This document shows positions 27,012 to 36,416 of a stretch of DNA of 64,000 nucleotides, piece after piece. Source of the stretch: Tenacibaculum lutimaris (lineage in GTDB: Bacteria; Bacteroidota; Bacteroidia; Flavobacteriales; Flavobacteriaceae); the NCBI RefSeq assembly GCF_003610735.1, contig NZ_RAQM01000006.1, forward strand, positions 683,468-747,467, in the 5' to 3' direction. The translations under genes were made by a program, and so were the position numbers. Numbering within the stretch: position 1 is the stretch's first letter; each line of letters begins with the position of its first letter. Under the pieces are notes generated by a model. That model did no database searches and was not told the origin of the DNA. It worked only from the letters and a program-made list of their open reading frames with translations.

Positions 27012-27758
27012 TTACTTTTTGTTCACCTCTTTAATGTACTTTTCTAAAGCCATGGTCATTGAAGGAGTTTCAGGTGTTGGTGCAGCAATATCTACACGTA
27101 AACCTCTATCTTCAACAGCTTGAATAGTTGAATTACCAAATACAGCGATTCTAGTATTGTTTTGTTTGAAATCAGGGAAGTTTTCAAATAAACTATCAAT
27201 TCCTGATGGACTAAAGAATACTAAAATATCATAAAAAACATCTTCTAAGTCAGATAAATCACTTACTACTGTACGGTATAAATCAGCACGTTTCCAGTCG
27301 ACTCCTAACTTATTTAATTCTTCTGGAATTAAATCTTTCAATTTATCAGAAGAAGGCAATAAGAACTTTTCGTCTTTATGCTTTTTAATTAATTTAGTTA
27401 ATTCAGGAAATGTTCTGTTTCCAACATAAATTTTACGTTTTCTGTAAACTACATACTTTTGTAAGTAGTAAGCCACTGCTTCTGACTGACAAAAGTACTT
27501 CATGTCATCTGGCACTGTAAAACGCATTTCTTCTGCAATTCTAAAAAAGTGATCAACAGCATTTCTACTAGTTAAAATAATTGCAGTGTAGTTTTTTAAG
27601 TCTACCTTTTGAGCTCTTACCTCTTTTACAGGGATTCCTTCGACATGTATAAATGAGCGAAAGTCAACTTTTACTTTTTGTTTTTCGGCTAAGTCGAAAT
27701 ACGGTGAAGTTTCTGTCTTTGGTTTTGGTTGAGAGACTAAAATAGTTTTCACTTTCAT
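27012..27758 (-). CDS. hemD: Uroporphyrinogen-III synthase family protein
   Basis: HemD closes and inverts the last ring of hydroxymethylbilane to give uroporphyrinogen III for haem and sirohaem. The 248-residue protein shows the low-complexity hallmarks of the family: TAIILTSRNAVDHFF in domain one, YCQSEAVAYYL, KFLLPSSDKLKDLIPEEL, ILVFFSPSGIDSLF and IAVFGNSTIQAVEDRG. The ATG of MKVKTILVSQPKP is chosen, two codons inside the longest frame. It follows the DUF4271 gene by 14 bases, a conserved flavobacterial pair. Other haem genes are not in the window. Confidence 0.88.
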   Translation of the reverse strand: MKVKTILVSQPKPKTETSPYFDLAEKQKVKVDFRSFIHVEGIPVKEVRAQKVDLKNYTAIILTSRNAVDHFFRIAEEMRFTVPDDMKYFCQSEAVAYYLQKYVVYRKRKIYVGNRTFPELTKLIKKHKDEKFLLPSSDKLKDLIPEELNKLGVDWKRADLYRTVVSDLSDLEDVFYDILVFFSPSGIDSLFENFPDFKQNNTRIAVFGNSTIQAVEDRGLRVDIAAPTPETPSMTMALEKYIKEVNKK

Positions 27759-27772
27759 AAACATTCTCTTTA

Positions 27773-28411
27773 TTACGTAGTTGTTGTTTTATAAAGAATT
27801 AATAGCGGTGCTATTTCAAGGGTGCAAAAGTACAAAATAAAATAGAACAACTTACTAAGAACAAGTTTTTTATTATTGTTTAATATTAAAAAAGCCCTAA
27901 CAATGAATAGAATAGCGAAAGATGAAATTAAAAAAAGTTTGTTTGAAAAAGTGTATTGGTATAATATGATAAAAGGGAGTAACCATATACAAAGTACATA
28001 CAAATAGCCTGATTTTGTGTATAAAAAATAGTTAATAATAGAAGTTAGCCCTAATATATTAGCAATTGCACGATCTAAAAACAACCTTAGAGAAAGGTAT
28101 GTTGTAACAAAGAAAAAGAGCCCTAGAAAAGCTAAAAAACCTTGAGGGTAAAACTCTGCAAGTAAGGCTTGGAATAAAAACAAAGAAATTACAATCGTAG
28201 AAAAGAAAAATAAAAATAACCTAAAAGGCGTAAAAAAAGAATCTCCTTCTTCAATTCTTTTATGAAAAAAACCAGGAGAAATAAAAGCAACAACGTAGCC
28301 ATACAATTGGGTAGGCTTAAGCAGTTTCATCAAGGCTAGCAGTATAATTGCGGTAACAATAACCAAGGTTACCCAACTACTATCATTAATAATTCGCTCT
28401 ATTGCTTGCAA
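27773..28411 (-). CDS. DUF4271 domain membrane protein
   Basis: The protein has 212 residues with about six hydrophobic helices (WVTLVIVTAIILLALMKLL; LFLFFFSTIVISLFLF; FLAFLGLFFFVTTYLSL; LYVLCIWLLPFIILYQYTF; ISSFAILFIVRAFLI; LFYFILYFCTLEIAPLLIL). The DUF4271 family is found in Bacteroidota next to hemD, as here. Function is unknown. Basic loops (KPTQ, NNNKK) suggest a normal inner-membrane topology. Confidence 0.8.
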   Translation of the reverse strand: MQAIERIINDSSWVTLVIVTAIILLALMKLLKPTQLYGYVVAFISPGFFHKRIEEGDSFFTPFRLFLFFFSTIVISLFLFQALLAEFYPQGFLAFLGLFFFVTTYLSLRLFLDRAIANILGLTSIINYFLYTKSGYLYVLCIWLLPFIILYQYTFSNKLFLISSFAILFIVRAFLILNNNKKLVLSKLFYFILYFCTLEIAPLLILYKTTTT

Positions 28412-28457
28412 TTGTTTTATACTTTTTAATTAACACAAAATTAGTAATAAATTAGTG

Positions 28458-28465
28458 TATCTTTG
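28458..28465 (+). promoter_or_regulatory. -7 element for the mannose synthase gene
   Basis: TATCTTTG matches TAnnTTTG and lies 23 bases before the chosen ATG. A start further upstream would fall outside the transcript. Confidence 0.45.
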
Positions 28466-28487
28466 CCTTGATTTATATGAAAATTAC

Positions 28488-29210
28488 ATGAAGTCAGACG
28501 CCTTAGTCATAATCCCTACTTATAACGAAAAAGAAAACATCGAAGCTATTATTCGAGCAACTTTTAGTCAAGAAAAGGCATTTCATGTATTAGTAGTCGA
28601 TGACAATTCACCCGACGGAACTGCTAAAATCGTAGAAAATCTACAAAATGAATTCCCTAATCAGCTTTTTATTGAAAAAAGAGAAGGAAAAAGCGGTTTA
28701 GGTACTGCATACATTCACGGATTTAAATGGGGTATTGCCAAGAAGTATGATTACATTATTGAAATGGATGCTGATTTTTCACATAACCCTAACGATTTAA
28801 TTCGACTGTATAATGAATGCGCTATTGAAGGAGCAGATGTAGCAATAGGATCAAGGTATTCTGTGGGGGTAAATGTAGTTAACTGGCCAATGAGTAGGGT
28901 GTTGTTGTCGTATTTTGCATCAAAATATGTAAGATTTATTACACGAATGCCAATTCATGATACTACAGCTGGTTTTGTATGCTATAAAAGAAAAGTATTA
29001 GAAACGATTAGGTTAGATAAAGTGAAGTTTGTAGGTTACGCATTTCAAATAGAAATGAAATACAAAGCTTGGAAACATCAATTTAATATAAAAGAAGTTT
29101 CGGTTATTTTCACAGATAGAGTATTAGGGAAATCGAAACTTAGCAAAGGAATTATCAAAGAAGCTGTCTTTGGCGTGATAAAAATGAGAATTAACGGATT
29201 ACCAAAATAA
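28488..29210 (+). CDS. Polyprenol monophosphomannose synthase (DPM1-like GT2)
   Basis: This GT-A glycosyltransferase of 240 residues moves mannose (or a similar sugar) from a nucleotide donor to polyprenol phosphate at the membrane. Motifs are ALVIIPTYNEKENIEAII, VVDDNSPDGTAKIV, the DXD-like EMDADFSHNP, and the conserved VAIGSRY and DTTAGFVCYKR. No C-terminal membrane helices are present, as in the short DPM1 class. The ATG at 28488 is chosen because the -7 promoter element lies just upstream. The stop is four bases before the dihydroorotase start. Confidence 0.9.
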   Translation: MKSDALVIIPTYNEKENIEAIIRATFSQEKAFHVLVVDDNSPDGTAKIVENLQNEFPNQLFIEKREGKSGLGTAYIHGFKWGIAKKYDYIIEMDADFSHNPNDLIRLYNECAIEGADVAIGSRYSVGVNVVNWPMSRVLLSYFASKYVRFITRMPIHDTTAGFVCYKRKVLETIRLDKVKFVGYAFQIEMKYKAWKHQFNIKEVSVIFTDRVLGKSKLSKGIIKEAVFGVIKMRINGLPK

Positions 29211-29214
29211 CAAC

Positions 29215-30552
29215 ATGCAATCATATTTAATTAAAAACGCACAAATCGTAAACGAAAACAAGGTTTTTAAAGGCGATGTTTTAATAGAAGGAGAATTTAT
29301 TAAGGAGATAGGAAAAAACATTTTACCAACTGATAATGTGTTAATGGTTGATGCTGAAGGTAAATACTTAATTCCTGGTATGATTGATGACCAAGTACAT
29401 TTTCGTGAACCGGGTTTAACACATAAGGCTAACATTGCTACAGAAAGTAAGGCAGCAATTGCTGGAGGAATTACGTCGTTTATAGAAATGCCGAATACAG
29501 TACCTCAAGCAACAACTCAAGAATTGTTGGCAGATAAGTTTGATATTGCAAGTAAAACATCATACGCAAACTATTCGTTTATGTTTGGTGGAACTAATGA
29601 TAACTTAGAAGAGTTATTAAAAACAAACCCTAAAGATGTTGCGGGTATCAAGTTGTTTTTAGGTTCTTCAACAGGAAACATGTTGGTAGATAATGAAGAG
29701 GTACTCGAAAAAATATTTTCTTCAACTAAAATGTTAATCTCTGTACATTGTGAAGACGAAGCAACTATTAGAAAAAACACAGAAGAGTATAAAGCAAAAT
29801 ATGGAGATGATATTCCTGTAAAATATCACCCGTTAATTCGTAGTGAAGAAGCTTGTTATTTATCTTCTTCAAGAGCAATTGAATTAGCAAAGAAAACAGG
29901 TGCGCGTTTACATATTTTCCACTTATCTACAGAAAAAGAAACACATTTATTTAGAAATGATATTCCGTTAGAAGAAAAGCAAATTACTGCTGAGGTTTGT
30001 GTACATCACTTATGGTTTACAGATACTGATTATGATAAAAAAGGAACGCTCATTAAATGGAATCCTGCGGTAAAAACGCAAAAAGATAAAGATGGATTAT
30101 GGAAAGCCTTGTTAGATGATAGGATTGATATCATTGCAACTGACCATGCACCACATACTTTAGAAGAAAAGGATAATGTATATACAAAAGCACCTAGTGG
30201 AGGGCCGTTAGTGCAACATGCTGTTACAGCTGTTTTAGAAAAGGTAAATGAAGGAGTGTTGCCAATTGAAAAAGCGGTAGAGAAGATGAGTCATAACCCA
30301 GCAAAAATCTTCAAAATTGAAAAAAGAGGTTTCATAAAAGAAGGTTTTTATGCTGATTTAGTTTTAGTTGACGCTGATAAAAAATGGACAGTAGATAAAG
30401 AAAATTTACTGTATAAATGTGGATGGTCACCGTTTGAAGGAGTTGAGTTTTCAAATCAAATAACACATACATTTGTAAACGGAAACTTAATGTATAACGA
30501 GGGGGTTTTTAACGAAGAAATTAAAGGAAAACGATTATTATTTAACAGATAA
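29215..30552 (+). CDS. pyrC: Dihydroorotase
   Basis: The amidohydrolase cyclises carbamoyl aspartate to dihydroorotate in pyrimidine synthesis. The 445 residues contain the metal-site regions DDQVHFREPGLTHK, AGIKLFLGSSTGNM, SVHCEDEATI, LHIFHLSTEKE and IIATDHAPHTLEEK. The first metal motif is QVH rather than the HxH of most type I enzymes; this change appears standard in flavobacterial members, as far as I recall. The gene is third-codon close to its neighbours and is part of a well conserved cluster (mannose synthase, dihydroorotase, DUF4296, epimerase, tyrS). Confidence 0.92.
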   Translation: MQSYLIKNAQIVNENKVFKGDVLIEGEFIKEIGKNILPTDNVLMVDAEGKYLIPGMIDDQVHFREPGLTHKANIATESKAAIAGGITSFIEMPNTVPQATTQELLADKFDIASKTSYANYSFMFGGTNDNLEELLKTNPKDVAGIKLFLGSSTGNMLVDNEEVLEKIFSSTKMLISVHCEDEATIRKNTEEYKAKYGDDIPVKYHPLIRSEEACYLSSSRAIELAKKTGARLHIFHLSTEKETHLFRNDIPLEEKQITAEVCVHHLWFTDTDYDKKGTLIKWNPAVKTQKDKDGLWKALLDDRIDIIATDHAPHTLEEKDNVYTKAPSGGPLVQHAVTAVLEKVNEGVLPIEKAVEKMSHNPAKIFKIEKRGFIKEGFYADLVLVDADKKWTVDKENLLYKCGWSPFEGVEFSNQITHTFVNGNLMYNEGVFNEEIKGKRLLFNR

Positions 30553-31017
30553 ATGAAGCCTTTTTTTTACATATGTATTGGTTTGCTTTTGGTGTCGTGT
30601 ACCAGTAATACGATTTATAAAAAGCCTGAGAATCTTATACCAAAAGATTCGATGATAGCTTTATTAACTGATATGTATATAGCTTCTTCTGCTAAAAATC
30701 AAAAAAATAAGTTTCTAGAACGGGAGAAAAATTACATGATTTTAGTATATGAGAAGTATAAGATTGATACAACTCGTTTTGATATTAGCAATACTTATTA
30801 CACATCACAAGTTGATGAGTATACAGAAATCTTAAAAAAAGTAAAATCTAATATAGATTCTTTAAATGATTTATATAGAGAAAAACTTAAGTTTAAAGAA
30901 GATATAGAAGGAACCAAAGAAATAAATAACGATTCTATTTTAAATAAAAAACATTTGCTTAAAAAGCCAGAAGAATTAATAGAAAGAGATTATAAAGAAT
31001 TAGAAAAAGTAAATTAA
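30553..31017 (+). CDS. DUF4296 lipoprotein
   Basis: The protein has 154 residues. The N-terminus MKPFFYICIGLLLVSC is a lipoprotein signal with the lipobox ending at Cys16. The mature part is helical and charged, with the DUF4296 core PKDSMIALLTDMYIASSAK and the region YEKYKIDTTRFDISNTYYTSQVDEYTEILKKVKS. It starts right after the stop of the dihydroorotase gene and so is cotranscribed. The family is restricted to Bacteroidota and has no known function; an envelope location is likely. Confidence 0.82.
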   Translation: MKPFFYICIGLLLVSCTSNTIYKKPENLIPKDSMIALLTDMYIASSAKNQKNKFLEREKNYMILVYEKYKIDTTRFDISNTYYTSQVDEYTEILKKVKSNIDSLNDLYREKLKFKEDIEGTKEINNDSILNKKHLLKKPEELIERDYKELEKVN

Positions 31018-31024
31018 GAACCTA

Positions 31025-32023
31025 TTATTTAAAGTCTTTACAAGTTTCTGAAATTACTTCATTAATTGAGGCAAACTTAAAATCAAGTTGTTCTATAATC
31101 TTTTTTGAAGTATAGAATGATGTATTATGAGCAGATTTAGCTGAGTTTTTGGTTAGTAAAGGCTCTTTTCCTGTAAGTTTCGTTAAAAACCAATCAATCC
31201 TCCAAAAAATAGCAGTCATTAATTTCCCTACTTTTTTAGAAGGTCTTTTTTTATTGAGATTATCAGCAATACCAAATAGAACATCTTTAAACGATTTATT
31301 TTCTGAAACAAGAATAAATCGTTCATTTTCTATGTTAGAATTCATCAAGTTTATCATTGCTTTTACCACATCTTTAACTCCAACAAAACCAGTAACACCT
31401 TCTGTGTAAAAGCTAAGGCCATTATTTATTTGAGTAAACATTTTCCCAGAACCTTCATTCCAAAAGCCACTACCTAAAATAACACCAGGATTCACAATTA
31501 CAACGTCTAAACCTTCTTGACTTCCTCTCCAAACTTCCATTTCAGCGCCATACTTCGTAATTGCATATCCATGATTTTCGTCAGAGTCAACCCACTCGTT
31601 TTCTTCATTAATTGGCTTTCCATTAATAGAGTTTCCTACAGCTGCGATAGAGCTTACAAAACAGAACTTTTTTACGTTTGCATCAATAGCAAAATTGATA
31701 AGATTTGCAGTTCCTTCAATGTTAACTTGACGCATTTTTCTATAATCTTTTGGATTGAAAGAAACTAAGGCAGCACAATGGTAAACTTCAGTAACATTTT
31801 TAAAAACAGACTCTAAAGAAGGAGTGTCGGTAATATCGGCTTGAACCCACTCAATTTTTGAAAAGTACTGCTGTACATCATCCGTGTAAAAAGAAAAGAT
31901 TTTTTTAACGTGTTCACGCTTTTCTTCTGTTCTAAAAATAGCTCGAATTGTATTGTTTTTTTGGCTTAAATGATATAATAAATGCGAGCCTACTAAACCT
32001 GTTCCTCCTGTAACTAAAATCAT
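31025..32023 (-). CDS. NAD-dependent epimerase/dehydratase family protein
   Basis: This extended short-chain dehydrogenase has 332 residues. The cofactor site MILVTGGTGLVGSHLLYHL lies at the N-terminus, and the catalytic pair YAITK (YxxxK) follows GNSINGKPINEENEWVDSDENHG. The stretch VYHCAALVSFNPKDYRKM is typical of the dihydroflavonol-4-reductase-like group rather than of sugar-nucleotide epimerases. The substrate is unknown. It converges with the DUF4296 gene, seven bases apart and without a hairpin terminator between. Confidence 0.85.
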   Translation of the reverse strand: MILVTGGTGLVGSHLLYHLSQKNNTIRAIFRTEEKREHVKKIFSFYTDDVQQYFSKIEWVQADITDTPSLESVFKNVTEVYHCAALVSFNPKDYRKMRQVNIEGTANLINFAIDANVKKFCFVSSIAAVGNSINGKPINEENEWVDSDENHGYAITKYGAEMEVWRGSQEGLDVVIVNPGVILGSGFWNEGSGKMFTQINNGLSFYTEGVTGFVGVKDVVKAMINLMNSNIENERFILVSENKSFKDVLFGIADNLNKKRPSKKVGKLMTAIFWRIDWFLTKLTGKEPLLTKNSAKSAHNTSFYTSKKIIEQLDFKFASINEVISETCKDFK

Positions 32024-32056
32024 ACAGCGAATTTAGTTTATTTTGGTTGATAAACT

Positions 32057-32064
32057 TATCTTTG
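32057..32064 (+). promoter_or_regulatory. -7 element for tyrS
   Basis: TATCTTTG matches TAnnTTTG, 21 bases before the tyrS ATG. The -33 region is T-rich (TTTAG) without a perfect TTG. Confidence 0.45.
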
Positions 32065-32085
32065 CGTCTTTAAAAATAGAATAAA

Positions 32086-33390
32086 ATGACCAAGAATTTA
32101 GTAGAAGAATTACGATGGCGTGGAATGATTCACGACATTATGCCAGGAACCGAAGAACAACTTCAAAAAGAAATGACATCGGTTTATATTGGTTTTGATC
32201 CAACTGCAGATTCGTTACACATTGGTAGTTTAGTTCCAATTATTTTACTAGTTCATATTGAAAAAGCAGGGCATCAGCCAGTAGCTTTAGTAGGAGGTGC
32301 AACTGGTATGATCGGTGATCCGACAGGAAAATCTGATGAGCGTAATTTATTAAATGAAGAGTCTTTAGCTAAAAACGTTGAAGGTTTAAAAAGAACATTA
32401 GGTCGCTTTTTAAATTTTGATAACGGAGCCAAAAACACTCCTTTATTAGTAAACAATTACGATTGGATGAAAGATTTTTCATTTATCGAATTTGTACGTG
32501 ATGTTGGAAAGAGAATCACTGTAAACTACATGATGGCAAAAGATTCTGTAAAAAAACGTATTACAGGAGAAGCAGGTAACGGAATGAGCTTTACAGAGTT
32601 TACGTATCAATTAATTCAAGGGTATGATTTCTATCACTTATATAAAACCTTAAACTGTAAATTACAAATGGGAGGTTCTGACCAATGGGGTAATATTACC
32701 ACAGGTACAGAATTGGTTCGTAGAATGACTCCAGGTGAAGAAGTAAAAGTGTTTGCTGCTACTTGTCCGCTAATTACAAAAGCAGATGGTTCTAAATTCG
32801 GAAAATCTGAAGGAGGAAACGTTTGGTTAGATGCCGATAAAACTTCAGTATACAAATTTTACCAGTTTTGGTTAAATACATCTGATGAAGATGCTGAGAA
32901 ATATATTAAAATATTTACTTTTTTAGATAAAGATACTATTGAAGCATTAATAGAGGAGCATAAAGAAGCACCACATCAAAGAGCTTTACAAAAGAAGTTA
33001 GCTGAAGAGGTAACAACATTTGTGCATTCAAAAGAAGAATTAGATAAGGCTATTGCAGCATCTAATATTTTATTTGGGAACTCAACAGCTGAAGATCTAA
33101 AGAATTTAGATGAACAAACTTTCTTAGATGTGTTTGATGGGGTGCCTCAAGCTGAGGTAACTTCTGAAGATATTTCTGAAGGTTTAGATATGATTTCTGC
33201 TTTAGCTGCTAAAACAGGTTTTTTAAAGTCTAATGGAGATGCTCGTAGAGCTTTAAAAGAAAACTCAATATCAGTAAATAAAGAAAAAGTAAGTGAAGAC
33301 TTTGTAATCACTTCAAAAGATTTAATAGCTGATAAGTACGTGTTATTACAAAGAGGTAAAAAGAATTATTTTTTATTAAAAGTAACATAA
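32086..33390 (+). CDS. tyrS: Tyrosyl-tRNA synthetase
   Basis: This class I enzyme charges tRNA-Tyr. The 434-residue length is that of bacterial TyrS. Motifs are the HIGH-like HIGSLVP, the tyrosine pocket in [12 protein letters not shown] and [26 protein letters not shown], and the KMSKS-like KFGKSEGG. The C-terminal S4 RNA-binding domain covers about residues 370-434 ([20 protein letters not shown]). A strong terminator follows. Confidence 0.97.
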   Translation: MTKNLVEELRWRGMIHDIMPGTEEQLQKEMTSVYIGFDPTADSLHIGSLVPIILLVHIEKAGHQPVALVGGATGMIGDPTGKSDERNLLNEESLAKNVEGLKRTLGRFLNFDNGAKNTPLLVNNYDWMKDFSFIEFVRDVGKRITVNYMMAKDSVKKRITGEAGNGMSFTEFTYQLIQGYDFYHLYKTLNCKLQMGGSDQWGNITTGTELVRRMTPGEEVKVFAATCPLITKADGSKFGKSEGGNVWLDADKTSVYKFYQFWLNTSDEDAEKYIKIFTFLDKDTIEALIEEHKEAPHQRALQKKLAEEVTTFVHSKEELDKAIAASNILFGNSTAEDLKNLDEQTFLDVFDGVPQAEVTSEDISEGLDMISALAAKTGFLKSNGDARRALKENSISVNKEKVSEDFVITSKDLIADKYVLLQRGKKNYFLLKVT

Positions 33391-33409
33391 GCAATAAAAC
33401 ATATAATTT

Positions 33410-33446
33410 AAAAAGCCCTTGATAGAATTTCTATCAAGGGCTTTTT
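33410..33446. terminator. Terminator after tyrS
   Basis: AAAAAGCCCTTGATAG and CTATCAAGGGCTTTTT form a perfect 16-bp stem around AATTT; T tails occur on both strands, so it may also end the small convergent gene at 33471. Confidence 0.9.
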
Positions 33447-33470
33447 GCATTTATAAACAAAGGGAAACTT

Positions 33471-33668
33471 TTATGAAACAGCTTTAAAATCAAATGTTAA
33501 AGGGCATCTTTTACAATTAATGCCTTTCTTTTGATACTTATTACAACATTTACTTTTAGGTTTAATGCAGTTACTTGAGCAAACTGAATTACAAACTGTA
33601 ACTTCCTGTAGTCTTTTTACAGGAGTAATAGAGGTAACTTTCTTGGTTTCAGTATAAAAAACAATCAT
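33471..33668 (-). CDS. Small 7-cysteine protein, putative metal binder
   Basis: From the ATG chosen, the protein has 65 residues (MIVFYTETKKVTSITPVKRLQ...). Seven cysteines fall in its second half in the pattern C-x3-C-x3-C-x6-CC-x8-C-x2-C, with many lysines. No signal peptide is seen. The longer frame would start at a TTG that lies inside the -7 element TATATTTG (33690-33697), so it is excluded. The gene diverges from one coding another Cys-motif protein and an OprC-type copper receptor. A role in handling copper or a similar metal is inference from position and cysteines; no family is recognised. Confidence 0.65.
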   Translation of the reverse strand: MIVFYTETKKVTSITPVKRLQEVTVCNSVCSSNCIKPKSKCCNKYQKKGINCKRCPLTFDFKAVS

Positions 33669-33689
33669 TATCTTTTCGTAAAATCCGTG

Positions 33690-33697
33690 CAAATATA
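33690..33697 (-). promoter_or_regulatory. -7 element for the 7-cysteine gene
   Basis: On the minus strand TATATTTG matches TAnnTTTG and lies 22 bases before the ATG at 33668. It excludes the upstream TTG as start. Confidence 0.4.
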
Positions 33698-33750
33698 AGT
33701 TTTTTATTTAGAATAAATTAAAATAAAAGAAAAAACCTTAATTTTTGTTA

Positions 33751-33781
33751 TTGGTTATCAGTAAGGATAGTTGTATCTTTG
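33751..33781 (+). promoter_or_regulatory. Promoter of the copper-receptor operon
   Basis: TTG at 33751-33753, 20 bases of spacer, and TATCTTTG at 33774-33781 give a near-consensus Bacteroidota promoter, 24 bases before the TTG start at 33805. Confidence 0.55.
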
Positions 33782-33804
33782 TGTGAGTAAAAAATGCCCC
33801 TTTC

Positions 33805-34173
33805 TTGTTAAAAAAACTTAGCATATATTTTTTTGTTGCATTGTACATAATAGCCATGTTACGTCCCATAGCTCCTTTTGTAGAATATGCAGTAAATTAT
33901 GATTATATATCAAAAGTTTTGTGTATCAACAAAGATAAACCAGAGTTAAACTGTAACGGTAAATGTCAGTTAATGATGGAACTTGAACAACAACAAGATG
34001 ATGATTTTAATTCGTTGCGAATCTCAATGGAAGAATATCCTATCGGGTTTGTTTCAGTTTTAAATTTAGACTTAGAAGAAAAACAGTTTATAAAAGAAAA
34101 AGAATCATTTTCTCATAAGAAAAATTATTGTTTTTCATTCAATCAGGAAGTATTTCATCCGCCTACAATTTAA
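33805..34173 (+). CDS. Small membrane-anchored protein with NKDKPELNCNGKC motif
   Basis: The protein has 122 residues. An N-terminal helix (YFFVALYIIAMLRPIAPFVEY) anchors or exports it. Then comes ISKVLCINKDKPELNCNGKCQLMMEL, with three cysteines in C-x9-C-x3-C followed by two methionines. As I recall, this motif recurs in short Bacteroidota proteins encoded beside TonB-dependent receptors. The start is TTG; the next ATG falls inside the membrane helix. The gene lies 95 bases before the copper receptor, under the promoter at 33751. Copper binding in the periplasm is inferred. Confidence 0.7.
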   Translation: MLKKLSIYFFVALYIIAMLRPIAPFVEYAVNYDYISKVLCINKDKPELNCNGKCQLMMELEQQQDDDFNSLRISMEEYPIGFVSVLNLDLEEKQFIKEKESFSHKKNYCFSFNQEVFHPPTI

Positions 34174-34268
34174 TTTTTCATACAGTTTTTCACATCGTAA
34201 ACAATTCAAAAGTTTTTTGAATTGATAGGTGTTGCTATACAATTATGTAAAAATTAAACCCAATTTTA

Positions 34269-36353
34269 ATGAAAAATTTAGGATGGATGCTTCTTAGCAT
34301 CTTTACTATAACTATGTCTGCACAACAAAAAAAAGACACAGTTAAACAAGAAACTATACAATTAAACGAAGTAATTGTCGACGGAAAAATAAAAATAAAC
34401 CCTGTTCATGCTACTGTTAAAAATGATTATCAAAAAAAAGTAATTCAACCTAAAAATGTAGCAGACTTATTTTCTGAAATCAATGGGTTTTCAGTAATAA
34501 AAAGAGGGAACTACGCAATGGATCCAACATTCAGAGGTGCTGCTTATGAACAGTTAAATGTTATGTACGATGGAGGTACAAAAGCGGTAAATGCTTGTCC
34601 GAATAGAATGGATCCGATTACCACACACATCATTCCAGAAGAAATTTCAAAAATTGAAATTATAAAAGGGCCTTTTACAGTGAGATATGGTGCAACTTTT
34701 GGAGGTATTGTAAATATGGTAACTGAAAACCATAGATTATTAGATAGTGGGTTTCATGGAAAATTCTCATCAGGATATGAAACAAATGGAAACTCATTTG
34801 TAAATATGTTACAGTTACAACATGTTACCAACAAGTTCGATGTAATAGGAAATGTAGGGTACCGAAATTTTGGTGATTATAAAGACGGAAACGGTACAGA
34901 GATACCATCATCATTTACCAGTACCGATTACGGGGTTGAATTAGGTTACAACCTTACCGAAAATCAACGCTTACAAGCACATTGGCGTCAATCTTTTGGT
35001 AGAGATATAAAGCATGTAGCGTTACCAATGGATACCGATTATGACAACAGTACAATTGTGTCGATAGATTATAAAGCAATAAACTTAGGGAATACATTGA
35101 AAACAATTACCACTAAAGGTTTTTACAGTTATGTAGATCATTTAATGACAAATACAAATCGTCCGAATTTCAACATGGTTTTTGCCTCATCACCAGTAGA
35201 ATCAACTACCATAGGAGGTAAAGTAGAGTTTGAGTTTAATATGCATGAAGATTTTAATTTGTTTGTAGGAAGTGATATCAATCACATTAAAAGAGGAGGA
35301 AATCGTACACGTACTATAAAAATGATGAACGGTATGATGTTGCCAATGCCTATGGTTAAAGTAGATAAGATTTGGCAAGATGCTTATATAAATGATTTCG
35401 GTGTGTTTTCTGAAGCAAAATTCAACGTGGCACCTAAAACTGTGTTAACTACAGGAGTTCGAGTAGATTTAGTAAAAGCTAACGCCAAAGATTTAGAAGC
35501 AGATTTTGCCACAATATATCCTGAGGTAAAAACAAATGAAACCAATGTGAGTGGTAATATTTCTGTAAAGCATGCATTTTCTAAAAAAGCAATTTTAGAA
35601 GCTGCATTTGGTAGAGGAGTGCGTACAGCAAATATGGCTGAGCGTTATATTAATCACTTTACGATTGGCTCAGATTCTTATGAATATTTAGGAAATCCGA
35701 TGTTACGACCAGAAGTAAATAATCAATTTGAGTTAGGGTTGAAAGGAAAACTGGGGTTGAATAACAACTTGCAATTACATTATCAAACATCAGCATTTTA
35801 TTCAATTTTTGAAGATTATATTTCAGCGGTGGTCGATCCAACCATTCCAAGGAAATTTATGCCGAATCAACAACCAGAATTTACAAAAGTGTTTACAAAT
35901 ATTGAAGATGCAAGTAAAATAGGATTTGAAGTAGCGGCTAAGTTACAAATGTTTAACAATTACTATTTTCAAACAGAAGTAGCCTATGTAAAGACAAAAA
36001 ATGAAGATTTTGATGAGTCGTTGCCATTAAATCCTCCTTTTACGTCAAAAATTTCTGTTGGTTTAGACAAAGAAAAATATTGGGCAAAAGCACAATACAA
36101 TATTGTGTCGAAACAAGAAAATATTGCGCCTTCTTTTGGTGAAACAGTAACAGAAGGGTATCAAACTTTAGATGTTAAATTAGGTGTTAAACCTTTTAAA
36201 AAATTTACATTAGGGTTTGCTTGTTTAAATGTTTTTGATGAAAATTATACGAACCATTTAAATTTCTCGTATAAGAACCAAGCAGACTTGCCTATGACTA
36301 GAATTAACGAACCAGGAAGGAATTTTACAGCTTTTTTACAGTATAAGTTTTAG
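34269..36353 (+). CDS. oprC: TonB-dependent copper receptor, OprC type
   Basis: This outer-membrane barrel has 694 residues. The signal peptide is about residues 1-19, the plug about 30-165 and the barrel beyond, ending in a C-terminal Phe (FLQYKF). The plug has VNACPNRMDPITTH; the string CPNRMDP is the mark of the OprC copper-receptor family, where Cys and Met of CxxxM bind copper (here C110 and M114). A methionine-rich loop (MMNGMMLPMPMVKV) near residue 360 may add thiolate or thioether ligands. The protein has no carboxypeptidase-like leader domain. The upstream small gene and the divergent cysteine protein form a likely copper locus. Confidence 0.88.
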   Translation: MKNLGWMLLSIFTITMSAQQKKDTVKQETIQLNEVIVDGKIKINPVHATVKNDYQKKVIQPKNVADLFSEINGFSVIKRGNYAMDPTFRGAAYEQLNVMYDGGTKAVNACPNRMDPITTHIIPEEISKIEIIKGPFTVRYGATFGGIVNMVTENHRLLDSGFHGKFSSGYETNGNSFVNMLQLQHVTNKFDVIGNVGYRNFGDYKDGNGTEIPSSFTSTDYGVELGYNLTENQRLQAHWRQSFGRDIKHVALPMDTDYDNSTIVSIDYKAINLGNTLKTITTKGFYSYVDHLMTNTNRPNFNMVFASSPVESTTIGGKVEFEFNMHEDFNLFVGSDINHIKRGGNRTRTIKMMNGMMLPMPMVKVDKIWQDAYINDFGVFSEAKFNVAPKTVLTTGVRVDLVKANAKDLEADFATIYPEVKTNETNVSGNISVKHAFSKKAILEAAFGRGVRTANMAERYINHFTIGSDSYEYLGNPMLRPEVNNQFELGLKGKLGLNNNLQLHYQTSAFYSIFEDYISAVVDPTIPRKFMPNQQPEFTKVFTNIEDASKIGFEVAAKLQMFNNYYFQTEVAYVKTKNEDFDESLPLNPPFTSKISVGLDKEKYWAKAQYNIVSKQENIAPSFGETVTEGYQTLDVKLGVKPFKKFTLGFACLNVFDENYTNHLNFSYKNQADLPMTRINEPGRNFTAFLQYKF

Positions 36354-36416
36354 TGTTTGTGTAAGGATGTTTAAATTTGGTGACTAATCTCCCAATTATT
36401 AACTAAAAATTTAAAA

